Assembly: GCF_039710355.1 (NCBI RefSeq)
Contig: NZ_JBDKWZ010000003.1
Coordinates: 1-64,000, forward strand
DNA: 64,000 nt
Reading direction: 5' to 3'
Source: Rapidithrix thailandica
GTDB lineage: Bacteria; Bacteroidota; Bacteroidia; Cytophagales; Flammeovirgaceae
A model generated the notes under the pieces. That model saw nothing but the letters and a program-made list of their open reading frames with translations. It did not search any database and was not told where the DNA came from. A program made the translations under genes and the position numbers. Numbering within the stretch: the stretch's first letter is position 1; each line of letters starts with the position of its first letter. This document shows positions 42,305 to 51,339 of the stretch, piece by piece.

Positions 42305-42862
42305 ATGAAAAAAATACTAGCATTTTCAGGAAGTAACAGCAGCAGTTCTATCAACCAGGCTTTAGTAAAGTACACCCCAAAAATAATAGATGATGCATCG
42401 GTTCAAGTGAACGTTATTGACTTAACCGAATATCAAGCCCCCTTCTATAGTAGCGATATAGAGCAAGCAGAGGGCCACCCGGAAAACATCCTTAAATTAA
42501 AAGCTTTGATCGACTCCTATGACGGATTCATCATCTCTTTGCCTGAACATAACGGATCGTTCCCCGCCTTTTTTAAAAACACCATAGATTGGTTGTCCCG
42601 GACAGGAATGAAGTTTTTAGGAGGTAAGCCCGTATTGTTAATGAGTACATCACCTGGTAAAAACGGAGGCCGTACAGTATTGGAACATGCAGCAGGAATA
42701 TTTCCATACTTAGGTGCAAACATTGTAGCCAAATACAGTTTGGGAGAGTTTCAAAAAAATTTGGTGGATGGAGAGCTGATAAATGAAGCTGAGGCCAAGC
42801 TTTTACAGGATGCCACAAATAAATTAAAAGCAGGAGTGAGAGAGGCAACAAATGTTGCTTAA
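42305..42862 (+). CDS. NADPH-dependent FMN reductase/flavodoxin-fold quinone reductase
   Basis: 185 residues from ATG 42305; an in-frame ATG at 42224 would put the whole promoter inside the coding part and is rejected. The FMN phosphate loop is at the N-terminus (LAFSGSNSSSSINQAL). The second loop is ISLPEHNGSFPAFFKNTIDWL, and the third LLMSTSPGKNGGRTVLEHA, all typical of the NADPH:FMN oxidoreductase family (ChrR/ArsH/SsuE relatives). It reduces quinones, FMN, chromate or azo compounds. It is monocistronic, with two promoters and repeats upstream and a strong bidirectional terminator after it. The elaborate upstream region suggests induction by a stress such as electrophiles or quinones. Confidence 0.92.
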   Translation: MKKILAFSGSNSSSSINQALVKYTPKIIDDASVQVNVIDLTEYQAPFYSSDIEQAEGHPENILKLKALIDSYDGFIISLPEHNGSFPAFFKNTIDWLSRTGMKFLGGKPVLLMSTSPGKNGGRTVLEHAAGIFPYLGANIVAKYSLGEFQKNLVDGELINEAEAKLLQDATNKLKAGVREATNVA

Positions 42863-42867
42863 ACATG

Positions 42868-42905
42868 AAAAAAGCCTTCTTTGCGATCACAAAGAAGGCT
42901 TTTTT
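42868..42905. terminator. Bidirectional hairpin terminator
   Basis: A perfect 16-bp stem (42868-42883 and 42890-42905) with A and T runs at the ends, between convergent genes. Confidence 0.9.
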
Positions 42906-42918
42906 CATAACCATGCTT

Positions 42919-43230
42919 TCAAAGCATTAAGGAAATCAACAAAGAAAGCCATGAAATTCCGGCAAAGATATACGCCCAATACTGCATCTTAATCCATAGA
43001 AACGTATGTTGGGCTTTCAATTCAATCTTTTGCCCTGTATCGTTATCAACCACTACCTTTCCCGGCCGTATATTGAGCCAATAAGCCAAACACCAAATAA
43101 CAATAGCAGCCAACAACAAGTCGGCCGACAAGGCCCATTTAAGCCTCGCAAAAAGTACCTCGGAAATGATGGTTAGTACTATAGGGATCACAGCTACTAA
43201 AAAGCCTAACCCGGACCAAATAATCATCAT
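42919..43230 (-). CDS. Small integral membrane protein of unknown function
   Basis: 103 residues from the first of two adjacent ATG codons (MMIIWSGLGFLVAVIP). It has a membrane helix at about 3-22, a second at about 32-50 (LSADLLLAAIVIWCLAYWL), a polar stretch (RPGKVVVDNDTGQKIELKAQHT) and a third helix at about 82-101. The polar stretch resembles the DTG.EV/I.L region of the many small Bacteroidota membrane proteins with no assigned role. A longer frame from 43269 exists but begins with a hydrophilic leader. It is alone between a terminator and the ABC transporter gene. Confidence 0.65.
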   Translation of the reverse strand: MMIIWSGLGFLVAVIPIVLTIISEVLFARLKWALSADLLLAAIVIWCLAYWLNIRPGKVVVDNDTGQKIELKAQHTFLWIKMQYWAYIFAGISWLSLLISLML

Positions 43231-43433
43231 AATGTTGCATGTTATTTTAATACTCACTAGTAATAACATTACGATGAAAATGGTATTTTCTTCAGACGAA
43301 GCAGTATTATTTTCAGATAAACTTAAAAATTAGTGAACAATTACTACTTGCTCCCAGTAGAAATTATAGCGGAATTATGGATATATCGCTAGGTTTCCCC
43401 ATGTTCTCATTTCTTTTGATCAACGGTCTTCAA

Positions 43434-45269
43434 TCAAGTAGTGGATTGCATTTGTTGAAGGTTATGATAAATACCGGATTGGTATTGCATCAATTCATCA
43501 TGAGTTCCTCTTTCCACTATTTCTCCGTCTTTCACTACCAATATCACATCCGCATCTTGGATAGTACTCAACCGGTGAGCAATCACCAATGATGTCCTGT
43601 TTTTCATCAAATGCGTAATGGCTTCTTGTACCAGTTTTTCAGATTCGGTATCCAGTGCCGAAGTTGCTTCGTCCAGTATTAATATTGGAGGGTTTTTAAA
43701 TATCGCCCGGGCGATGCTTAAGCGTTGCCTTTGCCCTCCGGAAAGCTTTGCCCCCCGGTCACCAATTACGGTATCATATCCCTTTTCCGTTTGCATGATA
43801 AAATCGTGGGCATTGGCAATTTTGGCAGCCTGAATCACATCTTCCAATTTGGCATTGGGATCTCCGTAGGCAATATTGTTAAAAATAGAGTCGTGAAATA
43901 AGATCGACTCTTGCGTGACGACTCCTAATTGTTTCCTTAAAGAATGTAAAGAGTAGGTATTTACATCTTCGCCATCAATCAATATGGAACCGCTTTTCGG
44001 TTCATAAAACCTTGGGATCAAATCGGCAATAGTGGATTTCCCCCCACCTGAAGTTCCTACCAAGGCGACTGTTTTCCCTTTGGGAATACTTAGATCAATC
44101 CCCTTCAAAACTTCTTTTTCATCATAGGCAAAGCGAACATCTCTAAACTCAATATTGTGGTCAAAACGCTCCAACTCCTTACAAGAAGGGTGATCTTGTA
44201 TGGCCGAGGGTATTTCCAAAAAGTCCAGTGTTCTCTCCCCTGCGGCCAATCCTCTTTGAATGGTTCCGATAGCAGCTGAAAGGGTTTTGGCAGGATTAAG
44301 TACTTGTGTAAATAAGATGATATAGCCTATAAACTGACTAGGTTCCAAAGAAGACTGATTGCCTAACACCAAAGATCCTCCATAATACAATAACACCGCA
44401 ACAAAGAAGACACCCATCACCTCGGAAAAAGGGGAGGCAAGCTCTCTCCGGTTAGCTTCCTTGACAAAGGACTGCACATACCGGTTGTTTTCCTGTTGGA
44501 ATTTTTTGCGGAAGAAGGGTTCTCCATTAAATGCTTTTACTACTCTCATTCCTCCAATGGTCTCATCCAACACACTGACTAAATCCGCAGAAACTTCCTG
44601 TACCCGGTGTGAATGCCGTTTCAATTTTTTAGCAATATAGGAAATCCCCCCTCCTGAGATAGGAATGATTGCCAAAGTAAAAAAGGTCAATTCGGGAGAG
44701 ATAGCAAACAAAGAGGCAAAAAAGACAATCAGGTTGACCGATTCTCTAAAAAAAGTAGTGATGGATTGAGTAATGGATTGTTCTACTACCAACACATCGT
44801 TTGTTGCTCTGGAAATAATATCGCCTTTCCGCTGATTTGTAAAGAAACCGATGTCCATTTCCAACACCTTTGCATAAATTGCCTTCCGGATATTAGCTGT
44901 TGTTTTGGCTCTCAACCGTTCACTCATACGCTTGGCTATGTACCGAAATGTATTTGCCAGTAAAGAGGCCACAATCACGACTATACAAAGAGCGAAAAGA
45001 GCTTGCAGTTGGCCATGTTTGTGTATAATACTTCCAAACTCTTGATAAAAATACCCGGTAATAAACTCTTTGGAAAGCTCGAAATCTTGTAAACTAAGAG
45101 TCGTCTCAGCCACAGGTTTCATCGTTCCAAAAAGTATTTCCAGCAAAGGCATTAGAATCGCAAAATTTGCCAAACTGAAAATACTGGCCAAGGTAATCAA
45201 CACCAAATAAGGGGCTAAAAAAGGCCCTATGGGTTTGGCAAATTCAATGAGTCTTAAATATGTTTTCAT
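43434..45269 (-). CDS. MsbA-type ABC exporter, fused membrane and ATPase domains
   Basis: 611 residues. Six membrane helices occupy about residues 15-320; the nucleotide-binding domain spans about 365-605 with Walker A VGTSGGGKST, Q-loop VVTQESILF, signature LSGGQRQRLS, Walker B PILILDEATSALD and the H-loop IAHRLSTI. Half-transporter exporters of this type act as homodimers; MsbA itself flips lipid A-core, and close relatives export peptides or lipid-linked glycans. It is the last gene of a minus-strand run of glycosyltransferase genes (59 bp after the GT4 gene), which suits the flipping of a glycolipid, although the sequence cannot separate this from drug export. Pgp-like cysteine peptidase domains are absent. 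Confidence 0.93.
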   Translation of the reverse strand: MKTYLRLIEFAKPIGPFLAPYLVLITLASIFSLANFAILMPLLEILFGTMKPVAETTLSLQDFELSKEFITGYFYQEFGSIIHKHGQLQALFALCIVVIVASLLANTFRYIAKRMSERLRAKTTANIRKAIYAKVLEMDIGFFTNQRKGDIISRATNDVLVVEQSITQSITTFFRESVNLIVFFASLFAISPELTFFTLAIIPISGGGISYIAKKLKRHSHRVQEVSADLVSVLDETIGGMRVVKAFNGEPFFRKKFQQENNRYVQSFVKEANRRELASPFSEVMGVFFVAVLLYYGGSLVLGNQSSLEPSQFIGYIILFTQVLNPAKTLSAAIGTIQRGLAAGERTLDFLEIPSAIQDHPSCKELERFDHNIEFRDVRFAYDEKEVLKGIDLSIPKGKTVALVGTSGGGKSTIADLIPRFYEPKSGSILIDGEDVNTYSLHSLRKQLGVVTQESILFHDSIFNNIAYGDPNAKLEDVIQAAKIANAHDFIMQTEKGYDTVIGDRGAKLSGGQRQRLSIARAIFKNPPILILDEATSALDTESEKLVQEAITHLMKNRTSLVIAHRLSTIQDADVILVVKDGEIVERGTHDELMQYQSGIYHNLQQMQSTT

Positions 45270-45328
45270 TGATTGAATGTCTTTATTTTTAACCTGGTTC
45301 TTCCACTTGAAAAGCGTTGATTCATTCT

Positions 45329-46423
45329 CTACCCCTTCAAGAAATTTTCAAATTCAGTTATTCTATCCTCAATTCGAAATCTATCTTTCACACTTTTCTT
45401 ACCTGTTTCGCCCAATTGTTGCCGCAAAGCCGGGTTTTCAATTAATAGTTGTGTTTTTTGGGTAAAAGCTTCTACATCCGGATACTCCACCAAAAATCCG
45501 GTTTTATCTTTTAACACGATTTCAGGATTACTCGTAATATTGAAAGCCACTATCGGTTTAGATTGCATCATGGCTTCTACCAGTACATAACCAAACCCTT
45601 CCCATATGGATGTTAATAAAAAGATATCAATGGAATTCATATAGCTTTCCATATCTTCCACAAAGCCCAATAAAAAGACTTCATTTTGCAGGTTATTCTC
45701 CGCAATCAACGCCTCCAACTCTTCCTGCATCTCACCGCTACCGGCAATAAATAAGCTAAACTCAATATTCTTCTCCTTCAGTGCTTTTGCTATTTCTATT
45801 AGATATTTCTGGCCTTTTTGGGCTGTCAAACGTCCTGCATTTCCCAAAACAATCCCTTTACGATGCTGGCGTATCGCATCGATCTGTCCTGGCTGATGAG
45901 GATTTGTGTCATCGATTTTCACGCCATTATAAATTACTTTGATCTTGTTGGCATCAATGTAATCCGAAAGGTTTTGCAGAATGGTTCTTTTGGTCTCTTG
46001 AGAGTTTGCCAAGATATGCGTTAAAATATCTCGAAATATAATTCGATTAACCAGTCGGTTTTTGACAGGGGCTGCCAACCCTCTTCGATAGGCAATATTA
46101 GGAACCTTGGCTAATTTGGCAGTAAGTCCACCTAATTTTAAATCTTGAGAAGTTGAAAAAACGACTGCCTCAATTTGTTCTCTTTGAAAAAAGCGAACCA
46201 ATTTGAGCACTTTGAAAGGGTTTAAGGCCGACAACATGTTGACACTTACGTTGAATTGTGGTAAGCCATGCTCTCTAGCCTTTTGGGATAACACAGAATC
46301 TTTATCACAGACCACAAAAACGTTGTATCCCTTTTTTTTAAACCCTAGCGCATAATCAAAATAGAACCTTTCTCCCCCCCCCCAAAATTTTACGCTATTA
46401 AAGAAACAAACATTTCTCATCAT
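45329..46423 (-). CDS. GT4-family glycosyltransferase with a 10-G tract near its start
   Basis: 364 residues, GT-B fold. The N-terminal donor/acceptor loop is FWGGGERFYFDYALGFKKKG; C-terminal features are GNAGRLTAQKGQKYLIEIAK, SLFIAGSGEMQEELEAL and the EX7E-like EGFGYVLVEAMMQSKPIVAF. It transfers a sugar from an activated donor to a glycan acceptor during surface polysaccharide or LPS synthesis. Codons 14-17 contain ten consecutive G residues (C at 46374-46383 on the plus strand) and a run of eight A follows at codons 28-30 or so, making frameshift by slippage possible. Neighbours are the ABC exporter downstream and a GT2 gene upstream. Confidence 0.93.
   Translation of the reverse strand: MMRNVCFFNSVKFWGGGERFYFDYALGFKKKGYNVFVVCDKDSVLSQKAREHGLPQFNVSVNMLSALNPFKVLKLVRFFQREQIEAVVFSTSQDLKLGGLTAKLAKVPNIAYRRGLAAPVKNRLVNRIIFRDILTHILANSQETKRTILQNLSDYIDANKIKVIYNGVKIDDTNPHQPGQIDAIRQHRKGIVLGNAGRLTAQKGQKYLIEIAKALKEKNIEFSLFIAGSGEMQEELEALIAENNLQNEVFLLGFVEDMESYMNSIDIFLLTSIWEGFGYVLVEAMMQSKPIVAFNITSNPEIVLKDKTGFLVEYPDVEAFTQKTQLLIENPALRQQLGETGKKSVKDRFRIEDRITEFENFLKG
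46374..46383 (-). repeat. Homopolymeric G10 tract in the GT4 gene
   Basis: Ten identical bases inside the first 17 codons. A gain or loss of one base would truncate the protein early. Such tracts drive phase variation in other bacteria. Confidence 0.7.
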
Positions 46424-46558
46424 AAATCATATTAAAAAATGCCATAAACCAATGCCATCGATACAATTTTCTCTACATATATTGAGTATTTTACGGTTCC
46501 CAAAGAACCATAAAACACATATGGTATATGGCTATATATTCTCAATTTATTGTAAACA

Positions 46559-47314
46559 CTACTTTCCATTCTTTTGCAACATGTAGAGTTTTATGTACTT
46601 AAGAAAGGTATCATAAAAAGACATTACTGAGATGATTAACCCTGAGGTCCCATCCATAAAACCTCTTTTGAAAAAATATTTGGAAATGAATTTTCCAATC
46701 GCATGAACAAACACTCCTAACAAGGAGGTTCGCTTGCCTTTCTTAAACTTCTCTTTTGCTACTATTTCCGAAAATTTATTGATTTGCTCCACATGCTCCG
46801 CGATGGAGTGATAGGTATGATGCAAAAGATCTCCCTGTAATAGCCCGGTAGAACTTCCATCTTTAAGCAGGAATTTGTCATGAGGATTTTCCCCGCCCCA
46901 ATGGCCTTTGTGTCGATTCCACAAGCGCAACTTTCTATCGGGATACCAAATGTAATGCATCCACTTGCCACAATAACTGGTCAGGCGGTTCATCCAATAT
47001 CCATCCATTACTTCTTCTGCCGTTTTCAACTCTAGAATATTCGCTTCTAATTCGGATGAGAGGGCTTCATCCGCATCCAAAGACAATACATAATCGTATG
47101 TGGCCTGACCGGTTGCCCAATTTTTTTGTTGAATATGTCCTTCAAATGGGTTAGTAATAAATCGAACCTTATATTTTGCACAGATCTCTTCAGTCCGGTC
47201 TGTAGAAAAAGAATCTACTACCAGTATTTCATCTGCTACGTTTTGTAAAGATTGTAAACAACGCTCTATATTCTTCTCCTCATTATAAGTAATTACTACG
47301 GCAGATAGCTTCAT
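46559..47314 (-). CDS. GT2-family glycosyltransferase (WaaE/KdtX-like)
   Basis: 251 residues, GT-A fold. The nucleotide-sugar site is VVITYNEEKNIERCLQSL, then DEILVVDSFSTDRTEE and the metal-binding DXD-like motif LSLDADEAL. After this come WMNRLTSYCGKWMHYIWYPD and LWNRHKGHWGGENPHDKF, a signature of the lipopolysaccharide core beta-glucosyltransferase WaaE/KdtX subgroup. A C-terminal amphipathic segment (FKKGKRTSLLGVFVHAIGKF) probably binds the membrane. It lies 135 bp upstream of the GT4 gene on the same strand and probably adds a core sugar. Confidence 0.92.
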   Translation of the reverse strand: MKLSAVVITYNEEKNIERCLQSLQNVADEILVVDSFSTDRTEEICAKYKVRFITNPFEGHIQQKNWATGQATYDYVLSLDADEALSSELEANILELKTAEEVMDGYWMNRLTSYCGKWMHYIWYPDRKLRLWNRHKGHWGGENPHDKFLLKDGSSTGLLQGDLLHHTYHSIAEHVEQINKFSEIVAKEKFKKGKRTSLLGVFVHAIGKFISKYFFKRGFMDGTSGLIISVMSFYDTFLKYIKLYMLQKNGK

Positions 47315-47621
47315 TACAGATAGATATGTAGTTCGAGAAATTCAAGAGTGCAAAACTAATTGAAATAAAGAAGGAAAGGGATGCTTTTAGGGGGAAACTT
47401 TCCCCCTTCGGTTAAAGAGCCATCTTAAATTAACAATGAAGTGGTTTAAACTTATCGTTTTTGACCGAAAATGGAATCAAAATCGGTTCATCAAGGCACT
47501 TTTTGAAGAGAATAGCCAAAGCTATTATTGAAAAAGGTAACACAGAGGAGGCGTTTTTGAAACATTTTTCAGGAAAAAGAAAAAGTTTAATTCATTTCAA
47601 TGGCAGAATAGTAATTAAGGG
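47315..47621. other. 307-bp intergenic region
   Basis: AT rich; no convincing promoter, hairpin with T-run or coding frame was seen. A fragment near 47500-47540 reads like degraded coding sequence (purine-rich AGCC-AAAGCTATTATTG), but nothing can be identified. Confidence 0.35.
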
Positions 47622-49058
47622 TCATTTCTTTTGATAGACCCGGATTTCTTCTTCTTGGAAGATACATCGATAGTTTCCGTATTCCAGAGGTAATGGAAGT
47701 TTGTTCAACAAATCCTCATCAATGAGGATAGCCTGAATTTCTTTTTGCTCCATGTCTTTAAAAAAAGCCTCTGTTGTCAATGGTTCTCCGGTATACTTTT
47801 CATATAATGCCACGTAATAGTGTTGTCCCATTATCCGGAAGTTCTCAATTTCGTTAAACACAAAAGGCATTACCGCCATTACATTCCCCCCTTTTTCACC
47901 CATGTATTGAGTAATTTGCTGGTTGTAAGCAGGTTGGTTTTTATTTTTCAAAAAAAGTATTGAAGCACTTACCAATCCATTTAAGAAGTATAGTCCCAAT
48001 AATACAGTTACACCTTTCTTCCAGTTTGCAGCAACTTGCAAATAGATATTTTCTAAGGCAAAAGCCACTAATATTAATAATTGAGGCAAATAAAGCAGCA
48101 TATATTTACTGGTTTTTATATCATGTAAAACAGCCAGACTGAAAGAAATTATTATTACATACATCAACTCCAGGCGTTTATGATAAAAAATGGATTTCCA
48201 TCTCAAAGCCAAGACAGGAATAACCAGAAGACTGATACCGATTTCCCGAGGACTGTGAAAAAACCGTTTATGCTCTTCCAATAGATTTAGAACCAGCCCC
48301 CACGAACCTCTTTTTTCAACTGCTGGGTCATTGTTAAATTGGGATAAATACGGTTCCCAGGCATTTGCTTGGTATACATCAAGAAAATAAAGAGCCGCAA
48401 CAGGTGTAGCAATACCACCGAATAATAAAGCGGGGCCAATTTTACGGTAAAGCAACAAAGTGAGCCCTCCAGCCCCAATATATACCAAGCCGTTAAGGTG
48501 TGTATAAAAGCATAAGCCGGCTAATCCGGCACTCAGCAATAAATGGATCCATTTTGATGATTCAAGATATTTCTTCAGAAAAAAGAAAGAAAGAAAACCC
48601 AAGCTCATTAACATCACTTCCGGCCGATATACAAACACATACTCAATGAATACCGGATTGGACACTAAAAGGGCACTAAAAAGTAAACATTGGGTTTGAG
48701 AGGAGTTTTTATAATACCTGAACACAAAAATGAAGAAAATCAAACTATAAAGTAATCCAATGGATTTGAGGACATATGGTGACCACCCGAAAAGCGAGAT
48801 TAACCACGCTCCGTTCAAAACAAAAAACTTGTGATAAACAAATAATTGACTTTCATAATCCAACAGGCCCCGGAAAAGCTCCGAACGCACCACTCCCTCC
48901 TTGGCTAGCCAGTAAGCATGTTCACCCAACCAAACATCATCCAAATGAATGGCTCTATGATAAAATGTAATCAGTAAGGTGGTTGTGAAGATAAATAGTA
49001 TAGAAAAAATAATCTTGTTACTTGGCATTGTTAGTTGTTTATAATTGAGAAGTGACAT
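47622..49058 (-). CDS. Integral-membrane glycosyltransferase (GT39/ArnT-like, PMT_2)
   Basis: 478 residues from ATG 49058, or 10 residues fewer from the next ATG. About nine to eleven membrane helices are evident (KIIFSILFIFTTTLLITFYH, SIGLLYSLIFFIFVFRYY, LLLSAGLAGLCFYTHLNGLVY, YLPQLLILVAFALENIY). An acidic loop after the first helix (HLDDVWLGEHAYWLAKEG) fits the catalytic D/E position of GT-C enzymes; they take sugar from a polyprenyl phosphate donor on the periplasmic side. The last about 100 residues form a soluble domain. It heads the minus-strand glycan cluster and may decorate the glycan made by GT2 and GT4. Confidence 0.82.
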   Translation of the reverse strand: MSLLNYKQLTMPSNKIIFSILFIFTTTLLITFYHRAIHLDDVWLGEHAYWLAKEGVVRSELFRGLLDYESQLFVYHKFFVLNGAWLISLFGWSPYVLKSIGLLYSLIFFIFVFRYYKNSSQTQCLLFSALLVSNPVFIEYVFVYRPEVMLMSLGFLSFFFLKKYLESSKWIHLLLSAGLAGLCFYTHLNGLVYIGAGGLTLLLYRKIGPALLFGGIATPVAALYFLDVYQANAWEPYLSQFNNDPAVEKRGSWGLVLNLLEEHKRFFHSPREIGISLLVIPVLALRWKSIFYHKRLELMYVIIISFSLAVLHDIKTSKYMLLYLPQLLILVAFALENIYLQVAANWKKGVTVLLGLYFLNGLVSASILFLKNKNQPAYNQQITQYMGEKGGNVMAVMPFVFNEIENFRIMGQHYYVALYEKYTGEPLTTEAFFKDMEQKEIQAILIDEDLLNKLPLPLEYGNYRCIFQEEEIRVYQKK

Positions 49059-49261
49059 GTCGGATAGCTAGTAATAAACCTAGCTTTATACCCACAAACG
49101 AAACATAAGTATTTTAGTTAGTTCCAAATTTAACTACAGCAAATATTGGCTCTGGTATATTTTCTACTCTCGATCAATTACATTTTCAAAACCATATTAG
49201 GTTCTCAACCCAAGTTTTCACTCAATCAACTCCAAAATAGAGGTTACACTTATCGGAATTC

Positions 49262-49321
49262 ATGAAAAAAACTTACTTATTCAGTATCTTTCCGGGCAAA
49301 AATACTAAAACTGAAGTTTAA
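49262..49321 (+). other. Possible short leader ORF before the fucosidase gene
   Basis: An ATG at 49262 opens 19 codons (MKKTYLFSIFPGKNTKTEV) ending at TAA 49319-49321, two bases before the fucosidase ATG. A real translated leader would couple translation; it may equally be chance. Confidence 0.25.
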
Positions 49322-49323
49322 TA

Positions 49324-51192
49324 ATGATTAAGAGACATTACTACTGGCTATTGCTCCCTTTACTGTTCTTCTATGCATGCCAAACCAGTCCTTCTGATCC
49401 TCCAGCACCACCGAATTCTTTTTCACCTCAAAGCAGGACAGCTTGGTGGAAACATGACCGTTTTGGCATGTTCATTCACTGGTCGGTTGGATCGGTTACC
49501 GGAGCCCGGTTTGCTGGCGAAACCTTACGTAATCCTACTCCTTATGGTGAGTGGCTACGTTGCCGAAACCGGGTGCCCCGCGAAGAATACGACAAAATGA
49601 TTCCTTATCTTTCCATTACTCCAGAAAAGATAGAGCATTGGGTAACTTTGGCAAAAGATGCAGGAATGAAATACATCGTTTTTGTCGCCAAACACCACGA
49701 TGGCTTTGCCTTTTGGCCCTCCCAGGCATCTGATTATAATTATCCTAACCTTACCAACTCCGGTTTTGATGTGTTGAAGAGCCTGAGGGAAGCATGTGAT
49801 AAACACAACATGAAATTAGGCTTTTACTATTCACATTGGTTGGATTGGGAGCACCCTTACGGGTGGGGTAATTTTTGGGATTTTGAAAACGACCCTTCAA
49901 AGTTTAGTGATGTCAATTGGCAAGAAACCCTCTATTCAGGCGCTTTGTTCCGGACGGATGTGGATGAAAAGAAATTCGGAATTTACTGGAAAGACAAAGT
50001 TGTCCCCCAAGTGGTAGAACTTCTCGAAGGATATAACCCGGATATGCTTTGGTTTGACATGTGGGAGCCACATGAAAAGACGATTGTATCTAAAGAACAA
50101 TTGACAAACTTGTTAGATACCATCCGTACGCTTTCCCCAAACTGTTTGGTCAATTCACGCTTAGGAATCTCTCAGATTGGAGAAGGAGGGGTTGATTACG
50201 AAACCCTTTTTGACAATCAATTTCCTACTTATAGCATCCAACACCCCTGGCAAAGCCCTGTAACAATTGGACATTCTTGGGGGTATAACCGCGATGACGA
50301 TGCCTGGCGTCCTGTTTCCTTTTTTGTAGAAAACCTTGCTCGAAATATTTCCAAAGGGGGAAACCTACTTCTAAACATTGGACCTATGGCCGACGGTTCT
50401 TTACAAGGCGAAACAGCATATACCTTGCGTGAAATAGGTAAAGTAATTCATGCAAATGCAGAGGGCTTTTATGGTACCGGCAAATCTCCTTTGGAAGAAA
50501 ATATGCAAGATTGGGGTGTGGGAACCTATAAAAAATCTACCGAAGGCAGGCATTACCTGTACCTTCATGTATTTGATTGGCCGGCAGACGGTATTGTTCG
50601 GGTTAATGGCTTGAAAACTACTGTAAAAAATGCTCAGTTACTATCAAATCAACAAGCTCTCTCATTTCAACAGTCTGAGCTGACTCTTCATGTGACGGGT
50701 CCTAAAAGTCTTCCCGGACATTATGATTGTGTAATCAAATTGGAATTGGAGGATGCTCCACAAGTTGAAACAGGCTTTATTGGAGAAATTAATTTAGGAG
50801 GTTATCACCTTGCTAGCCAAACAGCAGAAACTCAAAATATTGAGAAGGTAAAAGGTGATGATTACTGGATACCCGGTCATTTATCCAAATGGCAAAACTC
50901 ACAAAGCCAGGCTAATTGGAAAATATACATATCCGAAGCGGGAGAAAAAAGCTTACAAATATGTTATGCTTGCGCTGTAAATTATGATGCACAAGAATTT
51001 GAAATATTATTAAATGGAAAGCGCATAATTACTAGCGATACAGAAGCCACTCATCCCGAATGGGTTGAATACCGGGCAAAAAACCTGGGGAAAATTAACT
51101 TCCCGGAACCTGGTTATTATACGGTAACTGTGAAGCCTGTCAATGATGTTTCTTCCGAACTCTTTCATTTAGCATGGTTATTCATACAATAA
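49324..51192 (+). CDS. GH29 alpha-L-fucosidase lipoprotein
   Basis: 622 residues. The signal ends with a lipobox FYAC, acylated Cys at about residue 19, so it is likely exposed on an envelope membrane. The catalytic barrel (about 35-360) begins with WWKHDRFGMFIHWS; the motif VFVAKHHDGFAFWPS follows, and the nucleophile is D245 in MLWFDMWEP. The acid/base residue is not identified with certainty. C-terminal beta-sandwich domains (from about 400) include a probable CBM-like module (ANWKIYISEAGEKSLQICY). The enzyme releases alpha-L-fucose from fucosylated glycans, e.g. algal fucan fragments or host-type glycans. No sulfatase or SusCD pair is adjacent. A strong terminator follows. Confidence 0.95.
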   Translation: MIKRHYYWLLLPLLFFYACQTSPSDPPAPPNSFSPQSRTAWWKHDRFGMFIHWSVGSVTGARFAGETLRNPTPYGEWLRCRNRVPREEYDKMIPYLSITPEKIEHWVTLAKDAGMKYIVFVAKHHDGFAFWPSQASDYNYPNLTNSGFDVLKSLREACDKHNMKLGFYYSHWLDWEHPYGWGNFWDFENDPSKFSDVNWQETLYSGALFRTDVDEKKFGIYWKDKVVPQVVELLEGYNPDMLWFDMWEPHEKTIVSKEQLTNLLDTIRTLSPNCLVNSRLGISQIGEGGVDYETLFDNQFPTYSIQHPWQSPVTIGHSWGYNRDDDAWRPVSFFVENLARNISKGGNLLLNIGPMADGSLQGETAYTLREIGKVIHANAEGFYGTGKSPLEENMQDWGVGTYKKSTEGRHYLYLHVFDWPADGIVRVNGLKTTVKNAQLLSNQQALSFQQSELTLHVTGPKSLPGHYDCVIKLELEDAPQVETGFIGEINLGGYHLASQTAETQNIEKVKGDDYWIPGHLSKWQNSQSQANWKIYISEAGEKSLQICYACAVNYDAQEFEILLNGKRIITSDTEATHPEWVEYRAKNLGKINFPEPGYYTVTVKPVNDVSSELFHLAWLFIQ

Positions 51193-51208
51193 CCTTCTAG
51201 CCCCATTG

Positions 51209-51254
51209 AGGTCAAAAGACTTTCCTGTATTATTAAAAGAAAGTCTTTTGACCT
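51209..51254 (+). terminator. Terminator of the fucosidase gene
   Basis: A perfect 16-bp stem, arms 51209-51224 and 51239-51254, 14-base loop, 16 bases after the stop. Confidence 0.75.
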
Positions 51255-51290
51255 GCCCTTCTCATCAATTTTCATTTAAAGAATAAAAAA

Positions 51291-51315
51291 ACTCCAACCC
51301 AGTTTGGGTTGGAGT
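51291..51315 (-). terminator. Terminator of the TPR protein gene
   Basis: A 10-bp stem (ACTCCAACCC, 5-base loop, GGGTTGGAGT); on the minus strand it is followed by a T-run (T7). Confidence 0.8.
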
Positions 51316-51339
51316 AGAAATTATAGCTAATTCTTAAGC

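Noticed and set aside
46332..46339. A8 run in the GT4 gene as a phase-variable tract by itself
   Set aside because: Runs of eight A are common at this base composition; only the G10 tract is unusual.
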